From: Saccharothrix algeriensis
GTDB taxonomy: Bacteria; Actinomycetota; Actinomycetes; Mycobacteriales; Pseudonocardiaceae
Reading direction: 5' to 3'
NCBI RefSeq assembly: GCF_016907655.1
Contig: NZ_JAFBCL010000001.1
Location: 434,001 to 498,000, forward strand
Length of the DNA stretch: 64,000 nt
Of the stretch, positions 54,301 to 62,637 are shown in pieces (within the stretch, counting starts at the first letter, position 1; each line of letters opens with the position of its first letter). Both the position numbers and the translations under genes were made by a program. The notes under the pieces are model-generated. The model was not told where the DNA came from, did no database searches, and saw only the letters and a list, made by a program, of their open reading frames with translations.

Positions 54301-54925
54301 CGATCTCGGAGCCGAGCAGCATCGTGCCGGTGGTCTCGACCGTGACCTGGGCGATGATCGGCACCGCGATGCCCTCGGCGGCCATGGCGCGCTTCGCGCC
54401 GATGACCGACGCCTTGGTCTGGAGCAGGTCCTGCGAGGTCTCGACGATCACCGCGTCGACGCCGCCGAGCAGCAGACCGCGCACCTGCTCGACGTAGGCG
54501 TCGCGCAGGGTGGCGTAGGGGGCGTGGCCGAGGGTGGGCAGCTTGGTGCCGGGGCCGACCGAGCCGAGCACGAACCGGGGCCGGCCGGGCTCGGCGAACT
54601 CGTCGGCGGTCTCGCGGGCCAGCTCCGCGCCGCGCCGCGACAGGTCGAAGATCCGGTCCTCGATGCCGTACTCGGCCAGGTTGGCGAGGTTGGCCCCGAA
54701 GGTGTTGGTCTCCACGGCGTCGGCGCCCACCGACAGGTAGCCTCGGTGGACTTGCCGCACGACGTCGGGCCTGGTCACGTTCAGGATCTCGTTGCAACCC
54801 TCGTGACCTGCGAAGTCGTCCAGGCTGAGGTCGGCGGACTGGAGCATGGTGCCCATCGCGCCGTCCGCGACGACCACGCGGTCGGCGAGTGCGTCCAGCA
54901 GGGGTGACGAGACACGATCCGGCAT
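51389..54925 (-). CDS. metH: Cobalamin-dependent methionine synthase MetH
   Basis: 1178 residues with all modules: homocysteine domain (about 10-310) with zinc Cys 227, 293 and 294; methyltetrahydrofolate domain (about 335-600, VLMIGERTNANGSKAF); cobalamin cap and binding domain with the axial His737 in DVHDIGKN; and a C-terminal AdoMet reactivation domain (about 900-1178). A charged Ala/Arg/Glu-rich linker lies near 850-880. The enzyme transfers a methyl group from methyl-THF to homocysteine. The ATG at 54925 is six bases after TAGGCT, so the message is leaderless and has no room for a riboswitch. It shares a 50-bp divergent region with the PAC2 gene. Confidence 0.97.
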   Translation of the reverse strand: MPDRVSSPLLDALADRVVVADGAMGTMLQSADLSLDDFAGHEGCNEILNVTRPDVVRQVHRGYLSVGADAVETNTFGANLANLAEYGIEDRIFDLSRRGAELARETADEFAEPGRPRFVLGSVGPGTKLPTLGHAPYATLRDAYVEQVRGLLLGGVDAVIVETSQDLLQTKASVIGAKRAMAAEGIAVPIIAQVTVETTGTMLLGSEIGAALTALEPLGIDLIGLNCATGPAEMSEHLRQLAKHARIPLSVMPNAGLPELGPRGAVYPLTPEELAAALSGFVTEFGARLVGGCCGTTAEHVRQVVDAVRDLGPSTRRPRPEPGVSSLYQAVPFRQDASVLMIGERTNANGSKAFREAMLAERFEDCVEIARDQTRDGAHVLDLNVDYVGRDGAGDMRQLASRLATASTLPIMLDSTEPEVLQAGLECLGGRSAVNSVNYEDGDGPDSRFQRIMRLVSEHGAAVVGLCIDEQGQARTAEWKVRVATRLIEDLTTNWGVRTSDIIIDTLTFPISTGQEEVRKDGLETINAIRELKRRYPEVQTTLGISNVSFGLNPAARQVLNSVFLHECVQAGLDTAIVHASKIIPMARIPDEQRAVALDLVYDRRREGYDPLQRLMELFEGVSMSSSKASRAEELAALPLFARLERRIVDGERNGLEADLEEALAQRPALQIINDTLLSGMKTVGELFGSGQMQLPFVLQSAEVMKTAVAYLEPHMERSDDGGKGRIVLATVKGDVHDIGKNLVDIILSNNGYEVVNIGIKQPINAILDAAEEHRADAIGMSGLLVKSTVIMKENLEEMNSRGVSARWPVLLGGAALTRAYVENDLTELYLGDVRYARDAFEGLRLMDAIMAAKRGEAPPVDPEAERKAAERKARRERSLRIAAERKAAQEEPVEVGRSDVAVDVPIPTPPFWGTRVVKGVPLADYSAMLDERATFMGQWGLKGSRGGGPTYEELVETEGRPRLRYWLDRLATEGVLAHAAVVYGYFPCVSEGDSLVVLREPAPDSPERLRFTFPRQKRDRRLCLADFWRPRESGEVDVIAFHLVTMGQPIADYANELFAKDSYREYLEVHGLGVQLTEALAEYWHRRVREELRWSNGTALSAEDPDDVEEFFKLGYRGARYSLGYGACPDMEDRVKVVELLEPDRIGVRLSEELQLHPEQSTDAFVAHHPEAKYFNA

Positions 54926-54931
54926 GGGCCA

Positions 54932-54969
54932 AGCCTACGGCGTCAGGTGCGCGGCGGTGGTCGTAGGCT
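54932..54969. promoter_or_regulatory. Divergent leaderless promoters of metH and the PAC2 gene
   Basis: TAGGCT on the minus strand (54932-54937) and TAGGCT on the plus strand (54964-54969) each lie six bases before a start codon (metH 54925, PAC2 gene 54976). Together with flanking bases they form an 8-bp inverted repeat AGCCTACG/CGTAGGCT. Confidence 0.6.
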
Positions 54970-54975
54970 GACCCG

Positions 54976-55872
54976 GTGACCGATCCGGACCAGGCCGCCA
55001 AGACCCCCTCCGACCCCCGCAAACCGCTCACCAACCCGATCATGGTGGCGGCGTTCGAGGGGTGGAACGACGCTGGAGACGCTGCCAGCACGGCGATCGA
55101 GCACCTGCAACTCACCTGGGACGCGACGCCGCTGGCCGAGGTGGATCCGGACGACTACTACGACTTCCAAGTGACGCGCCCCACAGTCCGCATGGTGGAC
55201 GGGATCACCCGACGGGTTGAATTCCCGACCACGCGGCTGTCCGTCTGCCGCCCGCCGGGCTCGTCGACGGACGTGGTGCTGGTGCACGGCATCGAGCCGA
55301 ACATGCGGTGGCGCCGGTTCGCCGGGGAGCTGCTCGGCCACATCGAGGACCTCGGGATCACCACCGTGGTGACGCTGGGCGCGCTGCTGATGGACACCCC
55401 GCACACCCGCCCGGTGCCGGTGACCGGCACCGCCTACGACGCGGCGGCGGCGGCCAAGTTCGGCCTGGAGCGGTCCCGCTACGAGGGCCCGACGGGCATC
55501 GTGGGCGTGTTCCAGGACCTGTGCGTGCAGGCGGGCGTGCCTGCCATCTCGTTCTGGGCCGCCGTGCCGCACTACGTGTCGCAGCCGCCCTCGCCCAAGG
55601 CGACCCTGGCCCTGCTGCACCGGGTCGAGGAGGTGCTGGACGTGGAGGTGCCGCTGGGCGCGCTGCCCGAGCAGGCCGAGGAGTGGGAGCGCACGGTCAG
55701 CGAGATGGCCGACGAGGACGAGGACGTGCGCAACTACGTGCGGGCGCTGGAGGAGCGCGGTGACGCGGAGATCGAGATCACCGAAGCCAGCGGTGACGCG
55801 ATCGCGGCGGAGTTCGAGCGCTACCTGAGGCGGCGCGGGCGCGGCCCGGGGCGCGGGCCCGCGGGGCTCTGA
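54976..55872 (+). CDS. PAC2 family protein (proteasome assembly chaperone 2-like)
   Basis: 298 residues. NPIMVAAFEGWNDAGDAAS at the start, LVHGIEPNMRWRRFAGELL, TLGALLMDTPHTRPVPVTGT and FWAAVPHYVSQPPSPKATL are family hallmarks of the actinobacterial PAC2 group (Rv2125). Despite the name, a role in proteasome assembly in bacteria is not established; the protein forms trimers related to nucleoside phosphorylase folds. The C-terminal tail is acidic then Arg/Gly-rich. GTG at 54976 is six bases after TAGGCT (leaderless). It is divergent from metH as in mycobacteria. Confidence 0.92.
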   Translation: MTDPDQAAKTPSDPRKPLTNPIMVAAFEGWNDAGDAASTAIEHLQLTWDATPLAEVDPDDYYDFQVTRPTVRMVDGITRRVEFPTTRLSVCRPPGSSTDVVLVHGIEPNMRWRRFAGELLGHIEDLGITTVVTLGALLMDTPHTRPVPVTGTAYDAAAAAKFGLERSRYEGPTGIVGVFQDLCVQAGVPAISFWAAVPHYVSQPPSPKATLALLHRVEEVLDVEVPLGALPEQAEEWERTVSEMADEDEDVRNYVRALEERGDAEIEITEASGDAIAAEFERYLRRRGRGPGRGPAGL

Positions 55873-56044
55873 CCCGGTGCTGCCCGCCCGGCCGCCGGCG
55901 CGGGGGCGACCGCCGCGGGCGGCGGCGCCGGTGCGGTCGGGCCCGCGGCGGGCCGCCGGGTCCCGCGCCGAGCCGGCAGGGTGGGCGGTTGCGGGCGCGG
56001 GTGCGCCCGAACGCGGTCCGGGGCGGCGGTGAGGTGGGCCGCCG

Positions 56045-57208
56045 GTGAGGGGACCTGTCACTCGGGGGGTGGGCGTGGGCGCACGGCGGCTCGCGATGGC
56101 CGGCATGTACGCCGGGGGTTTCCTGGGGCCGTTCGGCGGTGCGATGACGGCGTCGGTGCTGCCCGAGATCGGCGCGGACTTCGACGTCTCGGCCGGCACG
56201 GCGGCGGCCACGCTCACCGGCTACCTGCTGCCCTTCGCCGGGTTCATGCTGGTGTCCGGCACGCTGGGCGAGCGGTGGGGCGTGCGGCGGACGGTGCGGA
56301 CCGCCTACGCCGTCTACGTGGTCGCGTCGGTCCTGTGCGCGGTGTCGTGGTCGTTCCCGCTGCTGATCGGCGGCCGGGCGCTGCAGGGCGTGGCCAACGC
56401 GTTCACCACTCCCCTGCTGCTGGCGGCGGTCGCGGCCATGACGCCGAAGGAGCGCCTCGGTCGGGCGCTGGGCGTGTTCGCCTCGATGCAGGCCGCCGGG
56501 CAGACCTCCGCGCCGCTGGTCGGCGGGCTGGCGGCGGAGGCGTCGTGGCGGTGGGCGTTCGTCGGCGCGGCCTGCGTGGCGGTCCTGCTGGCCGTCATCG
56601 GGCTGCCCGCCGACCAGCCCAGGGCCGAGCGGCCACCGCGGCTGCGCACCGCGTGGCGGCCGGCGGTCCTGCGGCTCGCGGCCGTCGCGGCCGTGGGGTG
56701 GGGCTGCCTGGGCGGGCTGTCGTTCCTGGTCGCGCTGCGCCTGGGGGACGACTTCGGGCTCGGCGCGGGTGAGCGCGGCCTGCTGCTGACCGGCTTCGGC
56801 GTGGTCGGGATCGTCACCGCCCGCCTGACCGGCCGGATGATCGACCGCTTCGGGCCGCGCCGCTGCGTGCTGGTGGGCGCGGCCGCCGGTTCGGTGCTGC
56901 TGGCCCTGATCGGGGTGCTGCCGAGCCTGGTGGCGGTGGGGGCGCTGTGGGCGGTGACGGGCGCGGTGAACCAGGGCGTGATCGTCGGCCTGCACGCGCT
57001 GGTGCTGCGGGACAACGGCGGCAACCGGGGCGGGGCGGTGTCGGTGCTGCAGGCGTTCCGGTTCCTGGGCGGCGCGGCGTCCCCGCTGGCCTTCGTGCCG
57101 CTGTACCGCCTGGACCCGGTGACGGCGTTCCTCACCCCGGCCCTGCTGGTGCTGCTCGTGCCCCCGAGCCTGCTGCTGCGGCGCCGGGAGCGCGTCGCGA
57201 AGGGCTGA
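56045..57208 (+). CDS. MFS transporter
   Basis: 387 residues with 12 predicted membrane helices. The loop 2-3 motif GTLGERWGVRRTVRTAY and RALQGVANAFTTPLLL in helix 4-5 mark a drug-exporter-type major facilitator. The GTG at 56045 gives a short Arg-rich N-terminus; in-frame GTGs 8 and 10 codons later are alternatives. It stands alone: the 172-bp gap before it (55873-56044) is GC-rich without a clear element, and no regulator is adjacent. Substrate unknown. Confidence 0.88.
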   Translation: MRGPVTRGVGVGARRLAMAGMYAGGFLGPFGGAMTASVLPEIGADFDVSAGTAAATLTGYLLPFAGFMLVSGTLGERWGVRRTVRTAYAVYVVASVLCAVSWSFPLLIGGRALQGVANAFTTPLLLAAVAAMTPKERLGRALGVFASMQAAGQTSAPLVGGLAAEASWRWAFVGAACVAVLLAVIGLPADQPRAERPPRLRTAWRPAVLRLAAVAAVGWGCLGGLSFLVALRLGDDFGLGAGERGLLLTGFGVVGIVTARLTGRMIDRFGPRRCVLVGAAAGSVLLALIGVLPSLVAVGALWAVTGAVNQGVIVGLHALVLRDNGGNRGGAVSVLQAFRFLGGAASPLAFVPLYRLDPVTAFLTPALLVLLVPPSLLLRRRERVAKG

Positions 57209-57378
57209 CCGGGGCCACGAACACCGGGGCCACGAACCCAGGGCCACGAACACCGCGAGGCAGAAGGCGAACGCCATAGTGACGTGCACGCCGTCCCGCC
57301 CCTCGGCCGAGATCACCGCGAACGCCACCAGCGACCACGCCAGCGCCTGGAGCAGCTCTTTGAAAGATTTGCTTCAGA
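57209..57378. other. Gap with short repeats and a possible fragment of a membrane-protein gene
   Basis: GGGGCCACGAAC-type units repeat three times near 57212-57262. The minus strand from about 57365 reads KELLQALAWSLVAFAVISAE and then VTMAFAFCLAVFVALG, two hydrophobic segments without start codon or full domain; it may be a gene remnant or chance. Confidence 0.35.
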
Positions 57379-58980
57379 TCAGCCGACGTCCCGCCGCCGG
57401 AACCCGAGGACCCCCGCCGCCATCAGCGCGGCGGCCGTCGCGGTCAGCCACACCAGCGGCGTGGCCGACACCTCCGCGCCGGGCGCCTTCGGGACGTGGG
57501 TGAACGGCGACAGGTCCACCACCCACCGGTCCAGCCGCAGCAGCGGCCCGAGCTGGCCCAGCACCAGGAAGAGCACCGGGAACGCCCAGCTCACCGCCGT
57601 CAGCCTGGGGAGCAGCCCGAACAGCGCCAGCGCGAGGCCCGCGACCACCCACACCGCCGGCGCGTGCACCAGCGCCGCGCCCACCAGCCGCCCGACCTGC
57701 CCGCCGACGTCGCCGACGCGCGCGCCGTGCACCAGGCCCGCGCCGAGCCCGGCGGCGGCCAGCACCACGACCACCCCCGCCGTGGCGAGCACCAGGTGGC
57801 CCGCCACCCACGAGGCCCTCCGGACCGGGGTGGCGAGCACCGGCTCGGCCCGGGACCCGGCCTCCTCCGAGCGCAGCCGCAGCGTCGCCTGCACCGCGTA
57901 GATCGCGCCGAACAGGCCGACGACGCCCAGGACCGAGGCCAGGTAGACGTCCACGACCGCGCCGGAGCCGCCCATCCGCTCGATGATCCCTGCCAGCGCC
58001 GGGTTGCCCTCCAGCATCTGCTCGACACCGCGCGCGACCGCCCCGTAGACGCCGCCGAGCACGAACAGGCCCAGCGCCCAGCCGAGCAGCACCCCCCGCT
58101 GCAGCCGCCAGGCCAGGCCGAACGCGCTGCCCAGCGACCCCGCCGCGCGGGCCGGGCCGAGGCGCGCGGGCAGCAGCCCGCCGCCCAGGTCGCGCCGCGC
58201 CACCAGCACCGAGGCCGCGCCGACCAGCGCCGCGCACAGCAGCACCGACAGCAGCAGCACCCACCACCGGTCGCCCGCGAACGCCCGCACCTGCTCCAGC
58301 CAGCCGATCGGCGACAGCCACGTCAGCCAGGTCGGCCCGTGCTCGCCCGCCGCGTCGCCGACGGCCCGCAGCAGGTAGGCCGCGCCCAGCACCGCGCCGG
58401 ACACCGCGTTCGCCCCCCGCGCGCTCCCGGTGAGCTGCGCGGCCACCGCGCCGACCCCGGTGAACGCCCACCCCGCCGCGGTGAACGCCAGGCCCAGCGC
58501 GAACGAGCCGCCCGCGCGCTCGCCCAGCCCGACCAGCCCGAGCGCCACCAGCACGCCGATGAGCAGGCTCGCCAGGCAGGCCACCGCGACGGCGGCGGCG
58601 AGCGGCGCGTGCCGCCCGGTCACCGCGGAGCCGACCAGCTCCCACCGGCCGGTCTCCTCCTCGGCCCGCGTGTGCCGGGTGACCAGGAACATCGCCATCA
58701 GGCCGGTGAGCAGCGCGCCGAACACGCCCCACCGCCACACCAGGAGGCCGCCGACGGAGGCGGGGTCGTGGATCGGGCCGAGCATGGCCAGGAACGCGGG
58801 GTTCGCGCCCGCCGTCGCGCCGAGCTGCCGCCGCAGCTCCTCCGTGCCGTACAGCTCGCGCAGGCCCGACGCGGTGGACAGCGCGATGCCGACCAGCCCG
58901 ACCACCCAGACCGGCAGCAGCAGCCGGTCGCGCCGCAGCGCGAGGCGCACCAGGGAGCCGGTCCCGACCAGGGCGCTCAC
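57379..58980 (-). CDS. ABC transporter permease (tetronasin/antibiotic exporter type)
   Basis: 533 residues with about 12 membrane helices arranged as two six-helix halves, each with a conserved soluble insert ([20 protein letters not shown] in the first; [20 protein letters not shown] in the second). This repeat is typical of the TnrB3-like exporters that confer resistance to polyether and other antibiotics in actinomycetes. The GTG at 58980 overlaps the ATPase stop (GTGA). A divergent MarR-type regulator controls the pair. The exported compound is not predictable. Confidence 0.9.
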   Translation of the reverse strand: MSALVGTGSLVRLALRRDRLLLPVWVVGLVGIALSTASGLRELYGTEELRRQLGATAGANPAFLAMLGPIHDPASVGGLLVWRWGVFGALLTGLMAMFLVTRHTRAEEETGRWELVGSAVTGRHAPLAAAVAVACLASLLIGVLVALGLVGLGERAGGSFALGLAFTAAGWAFTGVGAVAAQLTGSARGANAVSGAVLGAAYLLRAVGDAAGEHGPTWLTWLSPIGWLEQVRAFAGDRWWVLLLSVLLCAALVGAASVLVARRDLGGGLLPARLGPARAAGSLGSAFGLAWRLQRGVLLGWALGLFVLGGVYGAVARGVEQMLEGNPALAGIIERMGGSGAVVDVYLASVLGVVGLFGAIYAVQATLRLRSEEAGSRAEPVLATPVRRASWVAGHLVLATAGVVVVLAAAGLGAGLVHGARVGDVGGQVGRLVGAALVHAPAVWVVAGLALALFGLLPRLTAVSWAFPVLFLVLGQLGPLLRLDRWVVDLSPFTHVPKAPGAEVSATPLVWLTATAAALMAAGVLGFRRRDVG

Positions 58981-59864
58981 GGCCGCACCGCCTCGTAGTG
59001 GCGCAGGAACAGCTCCTCCAGCGTGGGTGGTCGGCTAGTCAGGCTGCGCACGCCCGAGGAGACCAGCGCGCGCAGCGCCCCGTCGAGGTGGTCGGTGTCC
59101 ACCTCGAACCGCACCCGGTCGCCCCGCACGTCCAGGCCGTGCACGCCGGGCAGCGCGGCCAGGCCGGCGGGCACCGCGGCGAGTTCGGCGGTGACGCTGG
59201 TGCGGGTCAGGTGCCGCAGCTCGGCCAGCGTGCCGGTCTCCGCGGTGCGGCCGTTGCGGATGATGCTGACCCGGTCGCACAGCGCCTCGACCTCGGCCAG
59301 GACGTGGCTGGAGAGCAGGACGGTGCGCCGGCCGCGCTCCTCGTCCACCACCTCCTGGAACACCGCCTCCATCAGCGGGTCGAGGCCGGAGGTCGGCTCG
59401 TCCAGCACGAGCAGCTCCACGTCCGAGGCCAGCGCCGCGACGAGGGCGACCTTCTGCCGGTTGCCCTTGGAGTAGGTGCGGCCCTTCTTGCGCGGGTCCA
59501 GCTCGAACCGGTCCAGCAGGTCGGCGCGGCGGCGCTCGTCGAGCCCGCCGCGCAGGCGGCCGAGCAGGTCGATGACCTCGCCGCCGGTCAGGTTGGGCCA
59601 CAGGGTGACGTCGCCGGGCACGTAGGCCAGCCGGCGGTGCAGCGCCGTCGCGTCGCGCCACGGGTCGCCGCCCAGCAGCACGGCCGTGCCCGCGTCGGCG
59701 CGCAGCAGGCCCAGCAGCACCCTGATGGCGGTGGACTTGCCGGCCCCGTTCGGGCCGAGGAAGCCGTGCACCTCCCCGGTGCGCACACGCAGGTCCAGCC
59801 CGTCCAGGGCACGTGTCGGGCCGAAGGTCTTGACCAGGCCCGACACGTGGATCGCATCGCTCAT
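58977..59864 (-). CDS. ABC transporter ATP-binding protein
   Basis: 295 residues: Walker [25 protein letters not shown] as signature region, Walker [16 protein letters not shown], switch His in [15 protein letters not shown], then the C-terminal extension usual for drug exporters. The signature reads SKGNRQ instead of SGGQRQ; K-G-N-R/M-Q is common in this subfamily. The ATG at 59864 ([10 protein letters not shown]) was chosen over one six codons upstream that lies in the promoter. Partner of the overlapping permease. Confidence 0.93.
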   Translation of the reverse strand: MSDAIHVSGLVKTFGPTRALDGLDLRVRTGEVHGFLGPNGAGKSTAIRVLLGLLRADAGTAVLLGGDPWRDATALHRRLAYVPGDVTLWPNLTGGEVIDLLGRLRGGLDERRRADLLDRFELDPRKKGRTYSKGNRQKVALVAALASDVELLVLDEPTSGLDPLMEAVFQEVVDEERGRRTVLLSSHVLAEVEALCDRVSIIRNGRTAETGTLAELRHLTRTSVTAELAAVPAGLAALPGVHGLDVRGDRVRFEVDTDHLDGALRALVSSGVRSLTSRPPTLEELFLRHYEAVRP

Positions 59865-59884
59865 GGCAGGCAAATTACACATAA

Positions 59885-59900
59885 TTCACAATGTCGTGAA
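59885..59900. promoter_or_regulatory. Candidate MarR operator in the divergent promoter
   Basis: TTCAC-N6-GTGAA inverted repeat in a notably AT-rich 93-bp region between the ABC exporter and the MarR gene; TATAAA (59913-59918) could be the -10 of the regulator gene. Confidence 0.5.
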
Positions 59901-59957
59901 GTTAAGGAAGCGTATAAACTGCCCGGCGTGCGCGGCGGCGAAGAGGATGATTCCGGG

Positions 59958-60446
59958 GTGACCGAGGTGTCGGAACGGGACGAGCAGGCGGTCCTGCGCT
60001 TCATCGAGCGCTTCGCGGCGACCTTCGCCGAGGCGGGCCTGCCCCGGATGCCCTCGCGGGTGTTCGTCGCGCTGCTCGCCGCCGACAGCGGCTCGCTCAC
60101 CGCCGCCGAACTGGCCGACCTGCTGCAGGTCTCCCCCGCCGCGATCTCCGGGGCCGTCCGCTACCTCACCCAGATCAGCCTGATCAGCCGCGAGCGCGAG
60201 ACCGGCTCCCGGCGCGACGTGTACCGGGTGTACGACGACGTCTGGTACGAGGCCATCTTCCGCCGCGAGCAGATGATGGCGCGCTGGAAGGCGCCGCTGC
60301 AGGAGGGCATCGACGTGCTGGGCGCGGGCACGCCCGCCGGCCGCCGCATCGCCGAGACGCTCGCCTTCTTCGACTTCTTCCACCGCGAGATGCCGCACCT
60401 GCTGCAGCGCTGGCGGGTGTACCGGGACGAGCGCTTTAACTCCTGA
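59958..60446 (+). CDS. MarR/GbsR-type transcriptional regulator
   Basis: 162 residues. A winged helix (RVFVALLAADSGSLTAAELA, then LQVSPAAISGAVRYLTQI) with the RERETGSRRDVYRV wing, followed by a C-terminal dimerisation helix. Proteins of this GbsR/MarR branch typically repress a divergent ABC exporter, as found here. The GTG at 59958 has GAGGA ten bases upstream; a GTG at 59928, ten codons earlier and directly after TATAAACT, would give a leaderless message and is an alternative. The 220-bp gap that follows holds nothing distinct except the protease ribosome-binding site. Confidence 0.88.
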   Translation: MTEVSERDEQAVLRFIERFAATFAEAGLPRMPSRVFVALLAADSGSLTAAELADLLQVSPAAISGAVRYLTQISLISRERETGSRRDVYRVYDDVWYEAIFRREQMMARWKAPLQEGIDVLGAGTPAGRRIAETLAFFDFFHREMPHLLQRWRVYRDERFNS

Positions 60447-60666
60447 CTGAATCGGCGGTGACCAGGGCTTTCGCCCTACCGGTCGAGCCGGGGCCCGGCT
60501 GATTACGCCCAACGGCGCTACTGCCCGCCGGATTTTGTCCGGACCATGCAGGGGACCAGGTCTGCTCCACCCGTTCGCGCGAACGCATCCCAACCCTGCA
60601 AGCCCACCCGTCAGGCGCACCCGCCGGGACGGGCGGGCGGCCCTGCCCAGAGGGAGATGCCCAGTC

Positions 60667-62472
60667 ATGGGACACGTCCGCTTGCTCAGAAGGACGGCCG
60701 TACTCGGCCTGGCCGCGGTGTCCGCGGCGGCACTGGCGTTCACCAACGCCGGTGTGGCCGCGGCCGAGGGGGAGGTGCTCGGCGCCGACCGCGCCGACGC
60801 CGTACCCGGCTCGTACATCGTCGCCCTGCGCGACTCGGCCTCGCCGCGGGCGCTGTCCGCGTCCGCCGCCGACTCGCTGGTCGGCAAGTACGGCGGCCAG
60901 GTCCGCACGACCTGGCAGCACGCGCTCAACGGCTTCCACGCCTCGCTCACCGCCGCGCAGGCCCGCCGCATCGCGGCCGACCCGCGGGTCGACTTCGTCC
61001 AGGCCGACCTGCCGGTGAAGGCCACGGGCACCCAGCCCAACCCGCCGTCGTGGGGCCTGGACCGCGTCGACCAGCAGAACCTGCCGCTGGACAGCAGCTA
61101 CACCTACCCGAACGGCGCGGGCAACGTCACCGCCTACGTCATCGACACGGGCATCAAGATCACGCACCAGGACTTCGGCGGTCGCGCCTCCTGGGGCACC
61201 AACACCGTCGACAGCAACAACACCGACTGCCACGGCCACGGCACCCACGTGGCGGGCACCGTCGGCGGCACCCGCTACGGCGTGGCCAAGGAGGTCAAGC
61301 TCGTCGCGGTCAAGGTGCTCAACTGCCAGGGCTCCGGCACGTCCGCCGGCGTCGTCAACGGCGTCAACTGGGTCGCGCGCAACGCCGTCAAGCCGGCCGT
61401 GGCGAACATGAGCCTCGGCGGCAGCGCGGACACCGCCACCGACACCGCGGTGCGCAACCTGGTCGCGGCGGGCGTCACCACGGCGGTGGCGTCGGGCAAC
61501 GACAACCAGAACGCGTGCAACTACTCGCCGGCCCGCGTCCGCGAGGCGATCAGCACCAACGCCTCCACCCGCACCGACGGCCGCGCCTCGTTCTCCAACT
61601 GGGGCACCTGCACCGACATCTTCGCGCCCGGCCAGGACATCACCTCGACCTGGCACACCAGCGACAGCGCCACCAACACCATCAGCGGCACGTCGATGGC
61701 GTCCCCGCACGTCGCGGGCGCGGCGGCGATCTACGTCTCGGCCAACCCCTCGGCCACCCCGGCCCAGGTGGAGACGGCCCTGGTGAACGCCGCGACCTCG
61801 GGCAAGATCAGCAACCCGGGCACCGGCTCGCCGAACAAGCTGCTCTACGTCACCGGTCCCCCGGTCACCAACCCGACCGTGACCAACCCGGGCAGCCAGA
61901 ACGGCGCCGTGGGCACCCCCGCGAGCCTGCAGCTCTCGGCCACCGGCGGCACCGCGCCCTACACCTTCACCGCCACCGGCCTGCCGCCCGGCCTGACGAT
62001 CAGCCCGTCCGGCCAGGTCTCCGGCACGCCCACCACCGCGGGCACGTACACCGTGACCGTGACGGTGACCGACTCGGCCTCGCGCACCGGCACCGCGACG
62101 TTCACCTGGACGATCAAGGGCTCCAGCGACGGCTGCGACCCGGCCACCAACGACACCGACGTGGCCATCGGCGACAACAGCGACGTCAGCAGCACGATCG
62201 ACCTGAAGTGCACGGGCAGCGCCTCGGCCACCACCCAGGTGACGGTCAACATCGTCCACACCTACATCGGCGACCTGGTCGTCGACCTGGTGGCGCCCGA
62301 CGGCACCGTCTACAACCTGCACAACCGCTCCGGCGGCAGCGCGGACAACATCAACCGCACCTTCACGGTGAACGCCTCCTCGGAGGCCGCCGCCGGCGCC
62401 TGGAAGCTGCGGGTGCGCGACCTGGCCACCATCGACACCGGCCGCATCGACGGCTGGACGATCGACGCGTGA
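60667..62472 (+). CDS. Secreted subtilisin-like S8 peptidase with Ig-like and P domains
   Basis: 601 residues. Signal peptide at 1-~35 (ending AGVAAAEG), inhibitor I9 propeptide (~45-120, VPGSYIVALRDS), S8 catalytic domain of proteinase K type with Asp in YVIDTGIKI, His in CHGHGTHVAGT, oxyanion Asn in ASGNDNQNAC and Ser in SGTSMASPHVAG. An Ig-like putative binding domain follows (~400-480, LPPGLTISPSGQVSGTP) and a C-terminal proprotein-convertase P domain (~485-601). The ATG at 60667 has GGGAG upstream; a longer frame lacks family similarity. It is an exported protease for protein nutrients or processing of other exoenzymes. Confidence 0.95.
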   Translation: MGHVRLLRRTAVLGLAAVSAAALAFTNAGVAAAEGEVLGADRADAVPGSYIVALRDSASPRALSASAADSLVGKYGGQVRTTWQHALNGFHASLTAAQARRIAADPRVDFVQADLPVKATGTQPNPPSWGLDRVDQQNLPLDSSYTYPNGAGNVTAYVIDTGIKITHQDFGGRASWGTNTVDSNNTDCHGHGTHVAGTVGGTRYGVAKEVKLVAVKVLNCQGSGTSAGVVNGVNWVARNAVKPAVANMSLGGSADTATDTAVRNLVAAGVTTAVASGNDNQNACNYSPARVREAISTNASTRTDGRASFSNWGTCTDIFAPGQDITSTWHTSDSATNTISGTSMASPHVAGAAAIYVSANPSATPAQVETALVNAATSGKISNPGTGSPNKLLYVTGPPVTNPTVTNPGSQNGAVGTPASLQLSATGGTAPYTFTATGLPPGLTISPSGQVSGTPTTAGTYTVTVTVTDSASRTGTATFTWTIKGSSDGCDPATNDTDVAIGDNSDVSSTIDLKCTGSASATTQVTVNIVHTYIGDLVVDLVAPDGTVYNLHNRSGGSADNINRTFTVNASSEAAAGAWKLRVRDLATIDTGRIDGWTIDA

Positions 62473-62485
62473 CCTGAGCACCGAC

Positions 62486-62519
62486 CCGGTGGGCCGGCCG
62501 CGCGCGGGCGGCCCACCGG
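62486..62519 (+). terminator. First hairpin after the protease gene
   Basis: 11-bp stem (62486-62496 with 62509-62519) around a 12-nt GC-rich loop, 14 bp after the stop. Confidence 0.65.
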
Positions 62520-62560
62520 CCCTCCCGGAGCGGTGACCCCGGCCCGGGGGACCGACCGGC

Positions 62561-62602
62561 CGCGGGCCCGGTGGGGCGCGTCGGCGCCCCACCGGGCCCG
62601 CG
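62561..62602. terminator. Bidirectional hairpin terminator between the protease gene and mshC
   Basis: Perfect 19-bp stem (62561-62579 with 62584-62602) and a 4-nt loop between convergent genes ending at 62472 and 62638. Confidence 0.85.
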
Positions 62603-62637
62603 CCCCGTTCCCCGGTTGCCGTCGCGCAGGAGCGCGG

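Noticed and set aside
50348..54907. Very long plus-strand open frame (about 1500 codons) over metH
   Set aside because: It is fully antisense to metH, has Arg/Gly/His/Val-rich shadow composition and no domain; it exists because high GC removes stop codons.
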